A stretch of 64,000 nucleotides of DNA from Pelargonium tetragonum (lineage: Eukaryota; Streptophyta; Magnoliopsida; Geraniales; Geraniaceae): the NCBI GenBank assembly GCA_036897445.1, contig JAYMTL010000027.1, positions 96,778-160,777 on the forward strand, written 5' to 3'. A program made the translations under genes and the position numbers. The notes under the pieces were generated by a model that was not told the origin of the DNA, made no database searches, and worked only from the letters and a program-made list of their open reading frames with translations. The first letter of the stretch is position 1. Each line of letters opens with the position of its first letter. Below are positions 39,101 to 51,000 of this stretch, in pieces.

Positions 39101-39330
39101 CATTTCAACCTTCAAGATTTTTTGGTAATACATGAAGCAGTTTTTTGTCCAATAAGGAGAGGGGTCGCGCTCTAATCTATTACAAATTAAGTATTTTAAA
39201 GAAAAGAGCTTAACTACTTTATCCTGCTTATGAGTCATTTTTATAAAACTAACTAAACTAATAGGGGAGAATATATGCTGTATCTCTTTGTTACAGACTT
39301 AGAGCCCCTGTTTAGCTAGCATAGATCCAC
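30148..39330. other. Gene-free spacer
   Basis: No gene is recognisable in these 9 kb. One class 2 motif copy (30773, minus) and GGGCCC clusters (32246, 38606) are present. Frames are short and of AT-rich chance composition. A 47-codon frame around 38200-38340 with mixed composition was noted but matches nothing I know. Confidence 0.6.
30773..30786 (-). repeat. 14-bp motif, class 2 (exact)
   Basis: TTAACTTCGTTACC on the + strand, that is GGTAACGAAGTTAA on the minus strand, preceded there by CACAAA. Confidence 0.8.
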
Positions 39331-39342
39331 CTTTCCTTAGAC

Positions 39343-39405
39343 CTATAACTTTCTTCTATATCTCTTAGGAGTCTTCTTAGCTATTATACTTGTTTTCTTA
39401 TGCAT
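39343..39405 (-). other. Lysine-rich island G, 20-codon ORF
   Basis: On the minus strand ATG (39405) opens a 20-codon frame MHKKTSIIAKKTPKRYRRKL ending at TAG. IIAKKTPKR aligns with VIAHKTPKK at 18.2 kb and VIAAKTHKK at 41.7 kb, and 39363-39384 matches 18192-18213 in 20 of 22 bases across strands. Further downstream on the same strand (to about 39260) short frames with GLRKGGSMLAKQG and SKSVTKRYSIYS continue the basic composition with frame changes, as expected for a decayed coding region. Confidence 0.4.
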
Positions 39406-39582
39406 ACCCTGGTTAACCTCTGTGTCCAGAAAGTCAAAATCTCTCTTAATCTTAAACTACCTGCTAGGTGTGCGATTGGACTGAAGTCGGAAACCCCTTA
39501 CTTTTGGGAGTTTATAGGAAATAATCTTTAGTTAACCAAAAGGGTTTCTTCATATTCTGTTAGCTTTAGAGTGAAGTGGGAG

Positions 39583-39610
39583 GTCTACTTGTATTGTTTC
39601 TTTGTTTCCA
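39583..39610 (+). repeat. Dispersed repeat (pair with 25161)
   Basis: GTCTACTTGT followed by TTTGTTTCCA with a short internal insertion relative to the copy at 25161. Flanking bases are not clearly related. Confidence 0.45.
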
Positions 39611-40938
39611 ATCTCCAAAGTTGAATTTGTTTTCCGGTAAAAAAGACTTTAATATGTAGAACTAAGGGATAAGCGGGTTTTTGAAAACCTTAGAATTAGA
39701 CCTATAACTTTGGGGTTCGGTTAGCTTCATTCTCCGCTACAAGATTTGACTTTCAAGATATCTAAAGGAGGCTCTGATATGTATTTGTAGCTAAGGAGTG
39801 GGCCTTTTGCTGAATACGTAGTACTATAGATTTTAAAGACCTTGGGATATAGGAATCCCTCTGCTTTACTCTTTCACTGTGAATTTTACAGGATCCCGAC
39901 AAAAGCCGACAGGTACCAGGTATACCGGAAACTAATAGATTTTATGGTAAAGAAATCCTTTGTGAAATTTAAGCAGCGGAGCCCCCATTATATAAGAATA
40001 TAATAAAGTAGGGTAACCTTTGCTATTGTATAAGAATGCTTTTTGGTATGTAATTCCACTCCGCCGTTTAGGGGGCTCTTATTTGAGTAATTATCCTGCA
40101 ATTAAATAGTTTTTCGTATCCGTAAAGGGGTTTTTGGTCTACGAGAATAATAGGAAATTCTCCAGGGACACTTCTTGGTTTATTAATTGCTAGGAATTTC
40201 AATATATTAAATGTAGTAAGTCAATATAAGAGGGCTATAAAACTAAGCAGGGCTTCCTGTGTAAATCAACTTTTGTAAATGGAAGAGAGAAACCTACTTT
40301 ATGAAGTAACAGAAGTTCTTTCTAGTAGTTTTATTGATAGCTCATTCTTTTTTTTAGAGAATGATAGAGAGTCCTTGGATCTAATTATAAGGCTTTTCCG
40401 TATACCAGTTTGGATATAAAGTAACTCACATGAGGGCTCTATTATTCTCCTATTGATATCTTTTTTGCTCCCTTAAAATAAGTGCCTGCCTATGCCTTAG
40501 AACTTTGATTTAACGTAAAAATCAATACTAGCATCGGGATATAGGAACCCTTTTTACTGCCCTTTAACAATGTATCATAACATAACTAAGAATAACGGGT
40601 ATACAATAGTTTTGTAAAAAAAGTACCTTCCCTTAAAAGACAAAGAAAAGCGGTTTTGGTATCAATCTAAGGAATCCCGAAATCTATTTTATTTTAGCTT
40701 ATATCTAAGACTCTTTTTATTCCTTTTTTATATACTATCTAGAGTACTTTGTAGTCATAATGAAGCCTTTTTCCAAGTAAGACTATTTGAACTCTTGACC
40801 TTTTCTTAATTTGGAGAATAATTTACTTACAGGATACTTAAGACTTATGCAGCAAGAAAACGGGAGCTATGCATTACTATGTGGACTTAAGAAATTCCTG
40901 TGGTTTCTATCTAAGTGATTCTTTCGCTTTTGTCATTT

Positions 40939-40963
40939 CTAATCCTCCTTTTCATGAAATTTA
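40939..40963 (-). repeat. Duplicated 25-bp segment, copy 1 (MKRRIR start)
   Basis: This segment matches 47621-47645 in 23 of 25 bases. On the minus strand it includes ATG 40955 followed by KRRIRNDKSERIT and a stop (15 codons). The other copy starts MKRMIRES and stops. In both places it lies downstream, on the minus strand, of a lysine-rich island, so a larger ancestral segment was probably duplicated. Confidence 0.55.
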
Positions 40964-41200
40964 GACTTTCTTTAATCCATTCCAAGTTTCCTCAAGGGAC
41001 GCACTTCGTTTAATAGGGACTCGCTCTGGAGTGTTATTACTCCGAAAATCTAAGTTGGTAAAGGGTTAGGGGTCTCCTAAGAAAGTCATAATTGTATACA
41101 TAGTTAAAGAGTTTAAAAGAGGAATCTCTTGACCTTACAATTCTAGACAGAACACTTATTCTATCTATTAAATTACGATTCTAAATGGAGTAAAAAAATA

Positions 41201-41214
41201 GGTAATGTAATTAA
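41201..41214 (+). repeat. 14-bp motif, class 1 (exact)
   Basis: GGTAATGTAATTAA preceded by an A-run and followed by AGGCCCC. Confidence 0.8.
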
Positions 41215-41622
41215 AGGCCCCAAAAAACAAAACTTTCCAAGGAGTAATTAGCAAACGAATTCTGGGGTTATAGTACACGAATTTCGGGTTATTGCCTTAC
41301 CTTACAACTTTTACCGGCAAAGGTTGCTCCAAATTTAAACTTACGCTGAATTGCTTTGAATATAAAAGGTACTTAAAGTAAAGATACTGAAGGCTCTTAG
41401 CATTATACAAAAACTTTTAGGTAAGAACCTATAGTATTGCCTTATTTACAATACCTTGGCAAGCCCCTTTTTTATTTACAAGATGGGTAAATTTATATTT
41501 ATTTTATATAGGGTGGCGTAAAAAATAAGCACAAAAATTTTAGTTATGTATGATAATCATACCCCCTTCTTACTTAAACCCCATAACTTTCTCCAGAACT
41601 ATACCTAAACCTTTCTTCACAG

Positions 41623-41763
41623 CTAGAACACCGAGTATTTTGGTAGCTTTGCTAGTCTGTATCGAGATAGACCTGCTTTCTTATGAGTCTTAGCCGCTAT
41701 AACTTTCTTTTTTCTTAGGGTTATCGTAGACTTACTTAACTTATAACATTCCTGTTTAGTTAA
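41623..41763 (-). other. Lysine-rich island E, open frame (46 codons)
   Basis: A 46-codon minus-strand frame without ATG ends at TAG 41623. It contains KLSKSTITLRKKKVIAAKTH followed by KKAGLSRYRLAK. Two separate alignments link it to other islands: LSK-RKK-VI-KKAG with the ORF at 25443, and VIAAKTHKK with 18165 and 39343. It carries CTCATAAGAA (minus strand, 41678-41687). After the stop, a shifted frame continues with AVKKGLGIVLEKVMGFK to a TAA near 41570, and its MGFK end is shared with the island at 47.7 kb. This is a frameshifted, start-less copy of an unrecognised basic ORF. Confidence 0.45.
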
Positions 41764-43370
41764 TCAAAAACAAAAAAAGAAAGTACCTGACTAAGAAGAA
41801 ACTCCCTACTCCCTGTAAGTAAAAAAGTGTTTTCTAAAGGAAACGAAACATTTACACTTGATCAGATAAGAAACCTCTATACTTTAACTTAAGTTCTTTT
41901 ATTCCCGAAATACGAACTTTAACCGGAGTACATTAGCACAGTAAGCATCGGTTCTAATCGCGTAACACTTCTAAGACTAACCAATCTAACTTATTTGAAA
42001 TACTCTTTTTACTAGTTAGAGACTACAAAGGAAAGAACGCGCTATTTGATTGACAATTCCTGCGCTTCATCCCCAGAATTTTTTAAGTTAAGAGATTTTT
42101 TTAGTATGGAACGACATCTTATGTATAACAAGAGATTCTAGTATTTCTTAATTACTGTCGTAGAACAAATATTCTGAGAACCGCTTAACCTCAAAAGCTT
42201 GTTATAGCCTATAGTTAAGTATTGTGTAATTAGACAAGGGGCCCGTAACTTTTTTACTAGCTAGGACTAAGTCAAATTCCTTAAACCAAAAATTTTAACT
42301 AACTCAGTTCCATAAAGGGGATTTCGCCTTCTGATCAGGCCCCATTAAGTACCCTAGTATCTACCTTATTTCATTTCCTTAGTTTTACCCTTTTCGAGAT
42401 ACAAAAGTCAAAGTACTACATGCAGAGTTGTGCCGATAGAAATTCTTTTGTTAATTTAGTTATAATGTTTATGTTTAATAGCTAAACAAATTTATGACTG
42501 CAGCTCTCTTGGAACATTGGCTCCTATTTGTAACATCTTATAGAGTCTTTTTAGTATAACGGGGCGCGTCACCGGGAGGATTCCCCAATCTTTTTATCCG
42601 GTTATTACCTTCCGCTTTAGTGTCGACTTTATCACAATACTAGAACATCATGCCAAGTCTCTTGTAGTAGTTCAGAAATGAAAATTCTTCCTATACATAC
42701 CCAACTCTTTTTTGCAACTCAGGCATTTTCTGGAAAGTAGTATACTTTGTCGATAACAGCTTAACCTCAAGTACCTAAGTGTACCCTAAAAATAGAATTT
42801 TTAACTATCGATTTGTGGAGCCCCTTTTATTCGGAGGTTAATACCAAGGTGTAGTAAACTCATGGGGTTGAGTATTTACCGGTTTTGGTGTTATCGAGTA
42901 AGTATTCCACATTATAAAATAGGGTTACTATACCTCTAGACTAAAGTTTTATTTATCCATAACTCGACCCTCTTTTTGTACTCTTTTTAAGCTTTCAAGT
43001 AGGGTTTCAAAAAGCACAGTAACTAAGAGCTTTCTTCTTTGTTTGACTAATGTAAATTAATACATTTTTCTATTTTAAATTACTAATATTAAAATCTAAA
43101 AACTAGCCAATCAAAAGAAGATTTACCAAGCCTCCTGAAATCATATGCGGGAATGCCTAATTCTAGATTATTGATTCCACTATCATAACCAAAAGTACCG
43201 TAAGTACCGTGCTAAAAGAAATAGGAAAAAGAACCCCTCTTCACAAGAGGATCTAGGCAGCCTTTATCTATAATCTATAATAGGTTTTATTCGGATAAAA
43301 AGTTCTAAGCCCCCAGCTCCAAGGGAATTATTTAACTTAAATGAATTCACAGTTTTGCCATACGATTAAT

Positions 43371-43384
43371 TTAATTACATTACC
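43371..43384 (-). repeat. 14-bp motif, class 1 (exact)
   Basis: TTAATTACATTACC on the + strand. In motif orientation it is preceded by AGCAA, as in class 2 copies. Confidence 0.8.
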
Positions 43385-43485
43385 TTGCTTTTTCTCAAAA
43401 AGTCAAGAGCAGGTTAACAATCCACCTAGAGTAACCATAAAAAAATGTATATAATTATAGTGTGATGGGTATCATCAAAGATTAC

Positions 43486-43552
43486 AATTAGAAGTTGAAC
43501 CCCTTGCATGAGGGCCGAAAAAGCAAGTGCTTTACTAACTAATAGTAAGCGT
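43486..43552 (-). pseudogene. trnQ-like tRNA remnant
   Basis: The minus strand carries CATGCAAGGGGTTCAA (43495-43510), close to the variable and T-arm region of plant trnQ, preceded by TTGCTTTTTCGG where trnQ has its anticodon arm and by TTAGTAAAGCA where the D-arm ends. The T-stem does not close and the acceptor is not paired. A relative of another tRNA is possible because the anticodon region is changed. Confidence 0.35.
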
Positions 43553-43935
43553 TTCTTACCTTTTTATCTACACTTAAAACTAGATTTTTGCTATATCCTT
43601 TATTCTTTATTAAATTAAGTAAAAGAGCAAATATCAGCTGTGACTTAAGTTGCTTTTTGGTTTAGGATTCAAATCTTTTAGTATATTAATTTCGGTAAAT
43701 ACACAAGTAGGCCTTAAAGCTGATAATAAAGAATTTTTAAAGTAAGCCCAGATGGGATCCAATCACAGGGTACCTATATCCTCAATTTCGGTACTAGTAT
43801 AAGTATCTCATATCTTAAAAAGGGAGTTACAAAGGGTGCCGCTACAATATCGACAAGACTTAAGGAAAAGTACTCTATTGTAAAATAACTTGCTAAAATA
43901 GAGAAATTCGGCTACCCAACTATACTGGAAAGACT

Positions 43936-43949
43936 TGAACTTCGTTACC
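43936..43949 (-). repeat. 14-bp motif, class 2 (one mismatch)
   Basis: TGAACTTCGTTACC on the + strand; preceded on the minus strand by GACAA. It lies in a 63-codon minus-strand frame that looks like a chance ORF. Confidence 0.6.
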
Positions 43950-44210
43950 TTGTCATTTAAAGCATAGTTTGTCGGCTGTCTGATACGGGCGGCTCTCATT
44001 CCGCGATACCGGGTTTGACGATATAATGCTCAAAAGATCTGTACTGTATAATTTTATAAAGACTAAAGACTCCTATTTATATATCGAGATCCCAGTTTTT
44101 AATTAAGTTTCCTTGGAAGTTCTATGAGAGATTTGCTATTATCTTTTTGGTTGGATGATAGTGACTTTTATAATAGTTATAATAGAAGGGTTCTCTACTT
44201 CCTACTACAA

Positions 44211-44224
44211 TTAACTTCGTTACC
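44211..44224 (-). repeat. 14-bp motif, class 2 (exact)
   Basis: TTAACTTCGTTACC on the + strand. On the minus strand it follows the tRNA-like remnant at 44231-44309 after 6 nt. Confidence 0.8.
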
Positions 44225-44230
44225 TTGCCG

Positions 44231-44309
44231 AAGCATACTTCAACCGGATTTGAACCCGCGTATCTTCGTGCACTCAATTCGCGATGTAACAAAGAGTTTG
44301 CTTATGCTT
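44231..44309 (-). pseudogene. tRNA-like remnant, identity unknown
   Basis: On the minus strand the 79-nt segment begins AAGCATA and ends TATGCTT, a perfect 7-bp pair, and contains GCGGGTTCAAATCCGGT, a T-arm with four of five stem pairs. The T-arm is separated from the 3' acceptor half by five extra bases, the D and anticodon arms are not convincing and no anticodon can be assigned. The inner T-arm resembles that of plant trnP. It is probably a pseudogene. Confidence 0.35.
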
Positions 44310-47300
44310 AACTGGGTAGGTAGTTGATAGCTAATAATTTAATGCACTTTTTTACTGGATTAAGGGGTGATAGCGCTCGTTCATTTTTTTTTATAAGGTT
44401 AAGTAAGGGATAAGAAATTCTTCTTTTAAGTGAATATTAAAGACACACATTTCAGCGGATCAAAAGGGACATTTTAAACGCTTTTGGACTTCTCTGGGAC
44501 CTCTAGTATCCCTGGAAGCTTTGAATCAGAACTAAACACAAGAATCTCTTTTTTGATTTGTCAAGGGTAAACTTGGTTAAATAAATTAAGGTAGTCCGTT
44601 AATAGCCGTATACCAGAATCCTACATCTCACTTATCGATGGTTTAAATAGTACGAGAAAAATGAAAGAATTCCTTATCCCTTATTAAAGTGATTTGACTT
44701 TAATTCCCTATTTCTTAAACAAGGCCTGCTTAAGGTTAAGGGAAACCCATCAATTCTAATTTTATAAGGGGGGGTGCCTTGAAAGGGAGCGGATAAAACT
44801 CTCTAAGCAAAACACAGCTAAGCTATGCATCGAGGTGAAGTCTTTTTTGTGGACTGAAACTAAAAGAGAAAGGCCTTCTATTGCGCGGTATCCTCAAGGA
44901 AGCTAAGACCTAGGTTTCAAAAAACATTTTTTATATTCATGACCATTATTAAAAAGGGATTTCTGCCTAAAAGTTTCCCCAGATCTAGCCGACAATATAG
45001 GATTATATAATATTTAAGTCTTTTTGAGATCGGAGCCAAGTCAGCTTTTTAGGTGCGCTCAGTCCTATGTGCAAAAAGATTGACTTTTATAGAAGTTTAG
45101 GGAAACCCGGTATAGTACCCGAAAGGTTTGTTTTACATGCTTAAGGGTAGTGAGAAGTTCCTTAAATTGTTTTTGTGAGGTTCTACCGGATTGTGTACCT
45201 GTTTTTTCTATGAAGTGCCTCTTTAGAGATAGGCCTCTTTTTATCAAAAAAGAATGATATAAGACTTAAAGTTTATATACACTATCGTGATTCTTTAAAA
45301 TTACAGGCTATATAGGCGAATAAACCCTTCTTATAGATACAATTTAACTTAAAAACTTAGCAAAATTTATTATATATCGGGAAGTTCATTATATAAATTT
45401 GTAAAAGCAGGTGCTAGCTTTATTAGGACTGACTTACTCCTTATATTAATACAGAGAGCTTGCACTCTAGCCTCTCTGCAAAACGAAAGTCAAGTAAATT
45501 TATATCAAGACAGAGAATTAAAGATAAATCTTTCCTTTTTAGTTTTCTATATCTACGTGTCTAATTAAATATACTCATTTCTCAACTTTGTTTATATATT
45601 TTCAATAGGGTTCTACTATTCTATCTAGGTTCTGCTTTGTTAGTAAGAGAGGTTCCTGCCAAGGGAGACAAAGACTCCTTATTTACTTTTATAAAAAGAT
45701 AGTCCAGTAGAAGATTTTTTGTGTAAGTTCTTTTATGTTATTACCGGGTTCCCTTTAAGGTATAGCTTTTGAGAGACTCCTTTAAGTGGGGCATATACAC
45801 TTCCAGGGTTTTATACTATGAATATATCACGCAAGTCTTTGCTCTTTCTCGCAGAAACTCGTTATTAGGGTACTTGATCTATTTATTATATACAAGGGGA
45901 CCCTCTACAGATTTTTTGTTAACTCAATCAGAGTATACTCTAAGTAAACACTTGGTTTTTTGTATATAAAAAGGGCTGACTCAAGCGGTTCCGGAATGTA
46001 GTCTTTTACATTAAATGTAAGTTGTGCTTTGATAAATACTATATCGCCTTTTAACCACTAGCCTAGATGGGAGTGCTTAGAACTGGAAAAGGGGGCCATA
46101 TAAAATAAAGCACAATTTTGATTGACAGAATTTCGGGAATATTTTGTATTTAAAAGGCACTTAAATTCCTTTTGTAATAAAAAAACAAATAACTAGTCCT
46201 TCAAATTAAGGGCTATAAAGCACAAGAATACGGGGGTTCCAAAACCAAAAAGCCAGAAAACCTTTATAGCAGAGGCCCCTTTTTACTTCCTAGTTGAACC
46301 CTCTAATCCGGAAATAACAGGAATTCGTAAAAGTCAAAATCAAACTAAAACAAAGCAGGGAGTCTGGTTAACTTCTATTTTCAAAAATTTTAGGAAGGTA
46401 TTCAGTAAAAGGGGCCCTCATTCAAGAGAGTGCTTTCCTAAGGGTTAGATTTACTTGGGAAGTTACTGTTATTCGTATTTCGGAAATCCTAAGTATCTAA
46501 GTACTTCTGAAAAAGTATAAAGTTGGGCATTCATAAGCGCAAGAGTTCTAGTCTAGAAAGGTTGCTTCTGCGTCACTTTTTTTAGGGGCTCCCTACTGCG
46601 TGCCGATTTTGTAGGATTTAACTGGGTTTTCTAGGCATGTAAGTATTTATTGGTGTGGGGTCCTAATATCTATTAAGCAGAAGTTGCACTTAGGAAAAGT
46701 TTTTACATAGACAAGGGCCCTTTTATAGCTACAGTTACAAGTCAAAGATTTTAACCCAAGTCCCGGCAGTAGGTTTTTCTAAAAGCAAGCCAGAAAAACT
46801 CCAATTTCTCTATTTTAAGGCGAAAAGGCAGGGGGTGTTATAGGAAAAGTGGATTGCTTTCACAGCTTGCAGCTCCCCGGATAGATATTATGGAATAGTA
46901 CATAGAGGTAGACTACTGCAATTCCTAGACCAGCGGCCTTATTTTTCTATAAAATAAAAGGAATTTTAACAAAAATATAAACTTAGTTAGACTTGTAAGC
47001 AAAAAAAAAGAGTCCGCAGTAAAGGATTTGCTCGAGAAGTGTGCTGTATCTTTTTAAGGCTTGCGGCTCCTAAAGTTTATAGTGAATCGCTACTGTACTA
47101 GAATTTCTTCTTTATATCTTTATACTTGCAGAATTATCAGGAAAAGGAGAGGATCCTCCACGTGTTTTATGCTCCAAATTTCAAAGTTTTTCCTTAATCA
47201 AGAAAGATATAAGAACGAGCTCTCCTAAACTAGTAAACAAGGGCAAGTGTTCGCGATTAGGATAGGGTCCGTTAAAATTTACCCTATTAGGACGAATTAC

Positions 47301-47620
47301 TTTAGTAGAAGTTCCCGGTCTCTGAAACGGAATAATACTTCATACTTCAAGGCGGACTTTTTCCTTTTTATTAAAGAAACTGGGAAAAATATTTACTTAC
47401 AAAAAATGACTATATATAAAGTCATGGAAAAAGTTGCTTTTTATCTAAATTCTCGCTTATAACAGGCTTTTGCCCTAAGTTTCCTTTTAAGATTTTTCAT
47501 ACTCATGTTTTTAATTCCTTGGATAGAACATTTGGGTGAGGCTCTGGAAACCTGAAATCATAGGAACACGAAAACAACTTTGACTTGCCTAGTTATTTCT
47601 CTCTTTCTTAAAAGGATTCT

Positions 47621-47645
47621 CTAATCATCCTTTTCATGAAACTTA
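47621..47645 (-). repeat. Duplicated 25-bp segment, copy 2 (MKRMIR start)
   Basis: It matches 40939-40963 in 23 of 25 bases. On the minus strand it begins an 8-to-9-codon frame MKRMIRESF. It lies about 60 bp after the end of the lysine-rich island at 47704, in the same order as at the other locus, where the gap is about 600 bp. Confidence 0.55.
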
Positions 47646-47703
47646 CTATCTATTTTTTAACACTAAAAGGGAACCGGGGGCAAGAACCAAAAGAAAAATC
47701 CTC

Positions 47704-48002
47704 CTAGCATCTTTTACTCTTAAACCCCATACTTTTCTTACGAGCTACACCTACAATCTTAGAAGCTATAACAGAACACAGTAATACAAAGGTTGTAATC
47801 CCAGAAAAAAAACTTCTCCTTAACTTTTTCTTACCCAAACTATATACCCATTTTCTTTAGTTCTACCCTTTCCTAGAAGCTAGATACATTACTCTTTATA
47901 ACCAGAACTTTCTTTAAGGCTAGAAGACTTTACAGTCTTTGGATTTGTACTACTCTTCACTTCAGAGCTCTTATATACTCTTGCTCTTAAAAGACCCCCC
48001 TT
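47704..48002 (-). other. Lysine-rich island F, two frames
   Basis: Two minus-strand open stretches lie here. The first (37 codons, stop TAA 47889) contains LRARVYKSSEVKSSTNPKTV and SSGYKE. The second (stop TAG 47704) contains ASKIVGVARKKSMGFKSKRC and the word CTCGTAAGAA (47735-47744). RAR...V...ST...TV lines up with the frame at 60485, and MGFK with the island at 41.57 kb; the 13-mer CTTAAACCCCATA is shared with 41573-41585. Between the two parts the frame is lost. It appears to be a decayed copy of the island family. Confidence 0.4.
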
Positions 48003-51000
48003 TTATATCTTAGTCTTTTCCATAAATGAGGGAATAGAAAAGATATTTTTAAGGATTTAACACCCAAACTTTTTCTGCTCGTGTAAATTTTAGTTAGAGA
48101 CTAAAATATTAAAATGACATATATTACTATGGACTATGGATTCCAATACTCTCTCTTTCTTAAAGGCGAATTTGACAAATAAAACATTTTTCTTTAATTC
48201 AAAAAGTATGTTTTAGTAAAAATTTTCATGTATCTCGCGATAGAAAACCCAGGGTTCGTTACTCTCATAAAACTAGGGCCTCCTCCTTAAACCAAACTTC
48301 AGTTCAGTATAGTATATATATTTATTTGAGTATACTAAGGATTTCTAAGACTTCAATTAATATAAGTAATACGGCCTGTTAAACGAAACAGAGGTAATAT
48401 AGGGTATAATTTGACTCTAGTAAGTACCTCGGGTTAGATATAAAAACGTAAAGGTTAAAACACAGGTTAATCTTTGAAAATAAATAGAAGGCTTCCCCTT
48501 TTAAGTTTCTATAGAATTGCTTTTCTTTTTTATAAAATTTTTATTTGATTGATGGATTTACCAGTTTATATCGGCTTGCTTTTTAAATACTTACAAAGAA
48601 CTGCTCCTCAGCTATAAAGGAAAACAAGTACTCTTATTGGAGATTGCCTATTAGTTAACAAACCCGAGTCCCCATTGGATACAAAGAGAAATCGGAAACT
48701 TATTTTCTCACTAATAAATCTCACTTTTCTAATTCTATAGAAATTCTAGTTTGTGTACTCTCTTTATCCAATATCCCTTCTTATTTATTTAATAGGGATT
48801 TCGTTTTTTAGAGCCCTTACTATACATTATTATTTCGCGGATATTGCTTCAATACAAATAAGAAGTTTTAATTTGCTATTAATAAATTGACTTGTCAAGA
48901 GTACTCCCCTAGATTTTATTTAGTAAATAAAATTCAAAACAATACTACAAAAGGGATACTTATTTTTATTAACTCACTTACTATATTCAGAAATCTTGCT
49001 TACTTACTCAAAGCATTGCACCGAAACAATAAATAAGACCTTGTATCCTAAAGGTATATCCTGAGTGCACTAACCAAGAAACTTTCAGGAAAAAGACTCA
49101 AACCTAAAAATCTCCATTTCAGGGGATCCCGGTAAAGAAAAAAGAATACAACTACTTGTATACAAAAATCAAAGTTAGGAGTAAATATCTCCAGCTATAT
49201 TCTCAACTCTCAAGATAATTTAAAAGAAAAGGTCTATAAAAGGAAGAACCTTCTTTCTTTTGTGAAATTACTGTTCTAAAACCCTATAATAACGCAGCAG
49301 GGAGAAAAAGGACCCTGTTGAGAAAACCTAACTTATTGCCTAATATAAACTTCCTAATAACCCTAAAAACTCCCAGGATAAAAAAAAAATAACAGAATAT
49401 CAAATATTACTTAAAGCTGAAAGGAAACATTGCTTTCCAATTCCTAACCCAAATACAGAAAACCCTTCTTTCTCGAGGAAAATAATAGAAAGATTCCGTA
49501 TAAACAGGAGAAATTACGTCTCTTATTATAAGAGTACTTTAGCCAACACTACACCTAATTATTAAAACAAACCCCTGGGGCAAACTTGCAGAAAATCCTT
49601 ATTTACTAAACTCTTAAAAGTTTGTTTTGTACTCCCTATCAAATTTAGTATACTTTTACAAGCACTCCTAAATTTTAGTCATTTAAAAAGAAATCCTAAA
49701 TTGAAACTACATAACCTATATTGCCAATCCAGTATGTATACTCGGTAACTATAGACGAACATTTCCTAAACTATAAGTATCGAAACTAGGTAAAAATAGG
49801 CTACATAAGAGCTTCCTATGATCTATTATACTCGTAGACTACGAAGTTTTCTTTAATTCATCTGTAATGTAAGATCTGTATGCTTTTATTCAAGAGTGTT
49901 ACTTATCCTTATAAAGTGAACTTCAAGTTAGAAAACCTAGCTTTTCTAAAGAAGATAAACCCTATTTATGAAACAAAATTTAGCTAGTAGGGATTCCGCA
50001 GAATAAGGAAAATCGTTAGATTTTTATAATTAAGGAAACGAATAAAACTAACTGCACTAAAAGGAAGAGGTACGCGGGCTCTCTTGCTTAATTATTAATG
50101 TAAACCTTTTAAGCAAAAGTATGCTCGTGTATTCCTTTTACATGCCGAACATAACAGAAATTTAACCTAATAATTTTGTTTACATTCGCTTTTCCTTAGT
50201 GCGCGCTTCCTTTTTCTAGATAGATTTTATAATAATAATAACAAGACTCTTTATTGTTTAAGGAAACTAGGATTCCGCTGACATCTTACTAAATGGATAT
50301 GACGTACTTATATAAAATCCGGAGCCTTTTTTGTATGCATGGCTTAGTTTTTGTTTTCCGGTAATTATAGGATTCTTCATTTCAATGAAAACCTTTTTTA
50401 GGGCAGGCCGGGTTTCTACACGAACCCTTACAGTATACTTGGCCCCTTTAAATAAAGAAAGGTTTTCCGCTTCTCACGAGCTCGCAAGAAGCGTTTCTGA
50501 GTCTTTTAGTGGCAAGTATATGAAGAACTCTATATCCTGAGATTTCTTTGTACAAGGAAAGATTTGACTTTCTTACTATTAAAAAGGAATTTTTTCTTTT
50601 ATAAGGTCCCACTTTCTTTTCTATACTCAAAAATCTATAGTCTAAATCTTTTTTATAGTCAATTCTACTGAATACTCATGGTAAGGATAAGTCAATACCA
50701 TTCCTTTATAGACATTATAGATATGAAAGACTTCGAAAAGTGTATACTTTAACAGGAATAATAGGAACCGAACCCCTCTCATTTATAGGTAATTTAGAGG
50801 AGTAAAGTAACTACGCCGGAGCTTTATAAAGACCAGAAGTCTTAGGATTTATAGACTCTTCTTAGCTTATAGGTGCGGTTCCTGTTTGAGAAATAAGATC
50901 GCTCTAAAAAGGTTACCCTTACAAAAATACGAGTAGAGCAGATCTGCCTCTTGCGTATAGGTTGTTGTTATAGTATGGTATTGGCAAGGATGTTTTTAGA

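Noticed and set aside
43808-43999. Minus-strand frame with PTNYALNDKVTK, recalling the KKPNSALRKVTK loop of ribosomal protein S12
   Set aside because: The match is short, needs gaps, and nothing else of S12 is present in the frame.
45065-45247. 60-codon minus-strand ORF rich in Lys, Arg, Ser and Thr
   Set aside because: The basic composition is suggestive, but there is no shared motif with the island family and the length is within chance.
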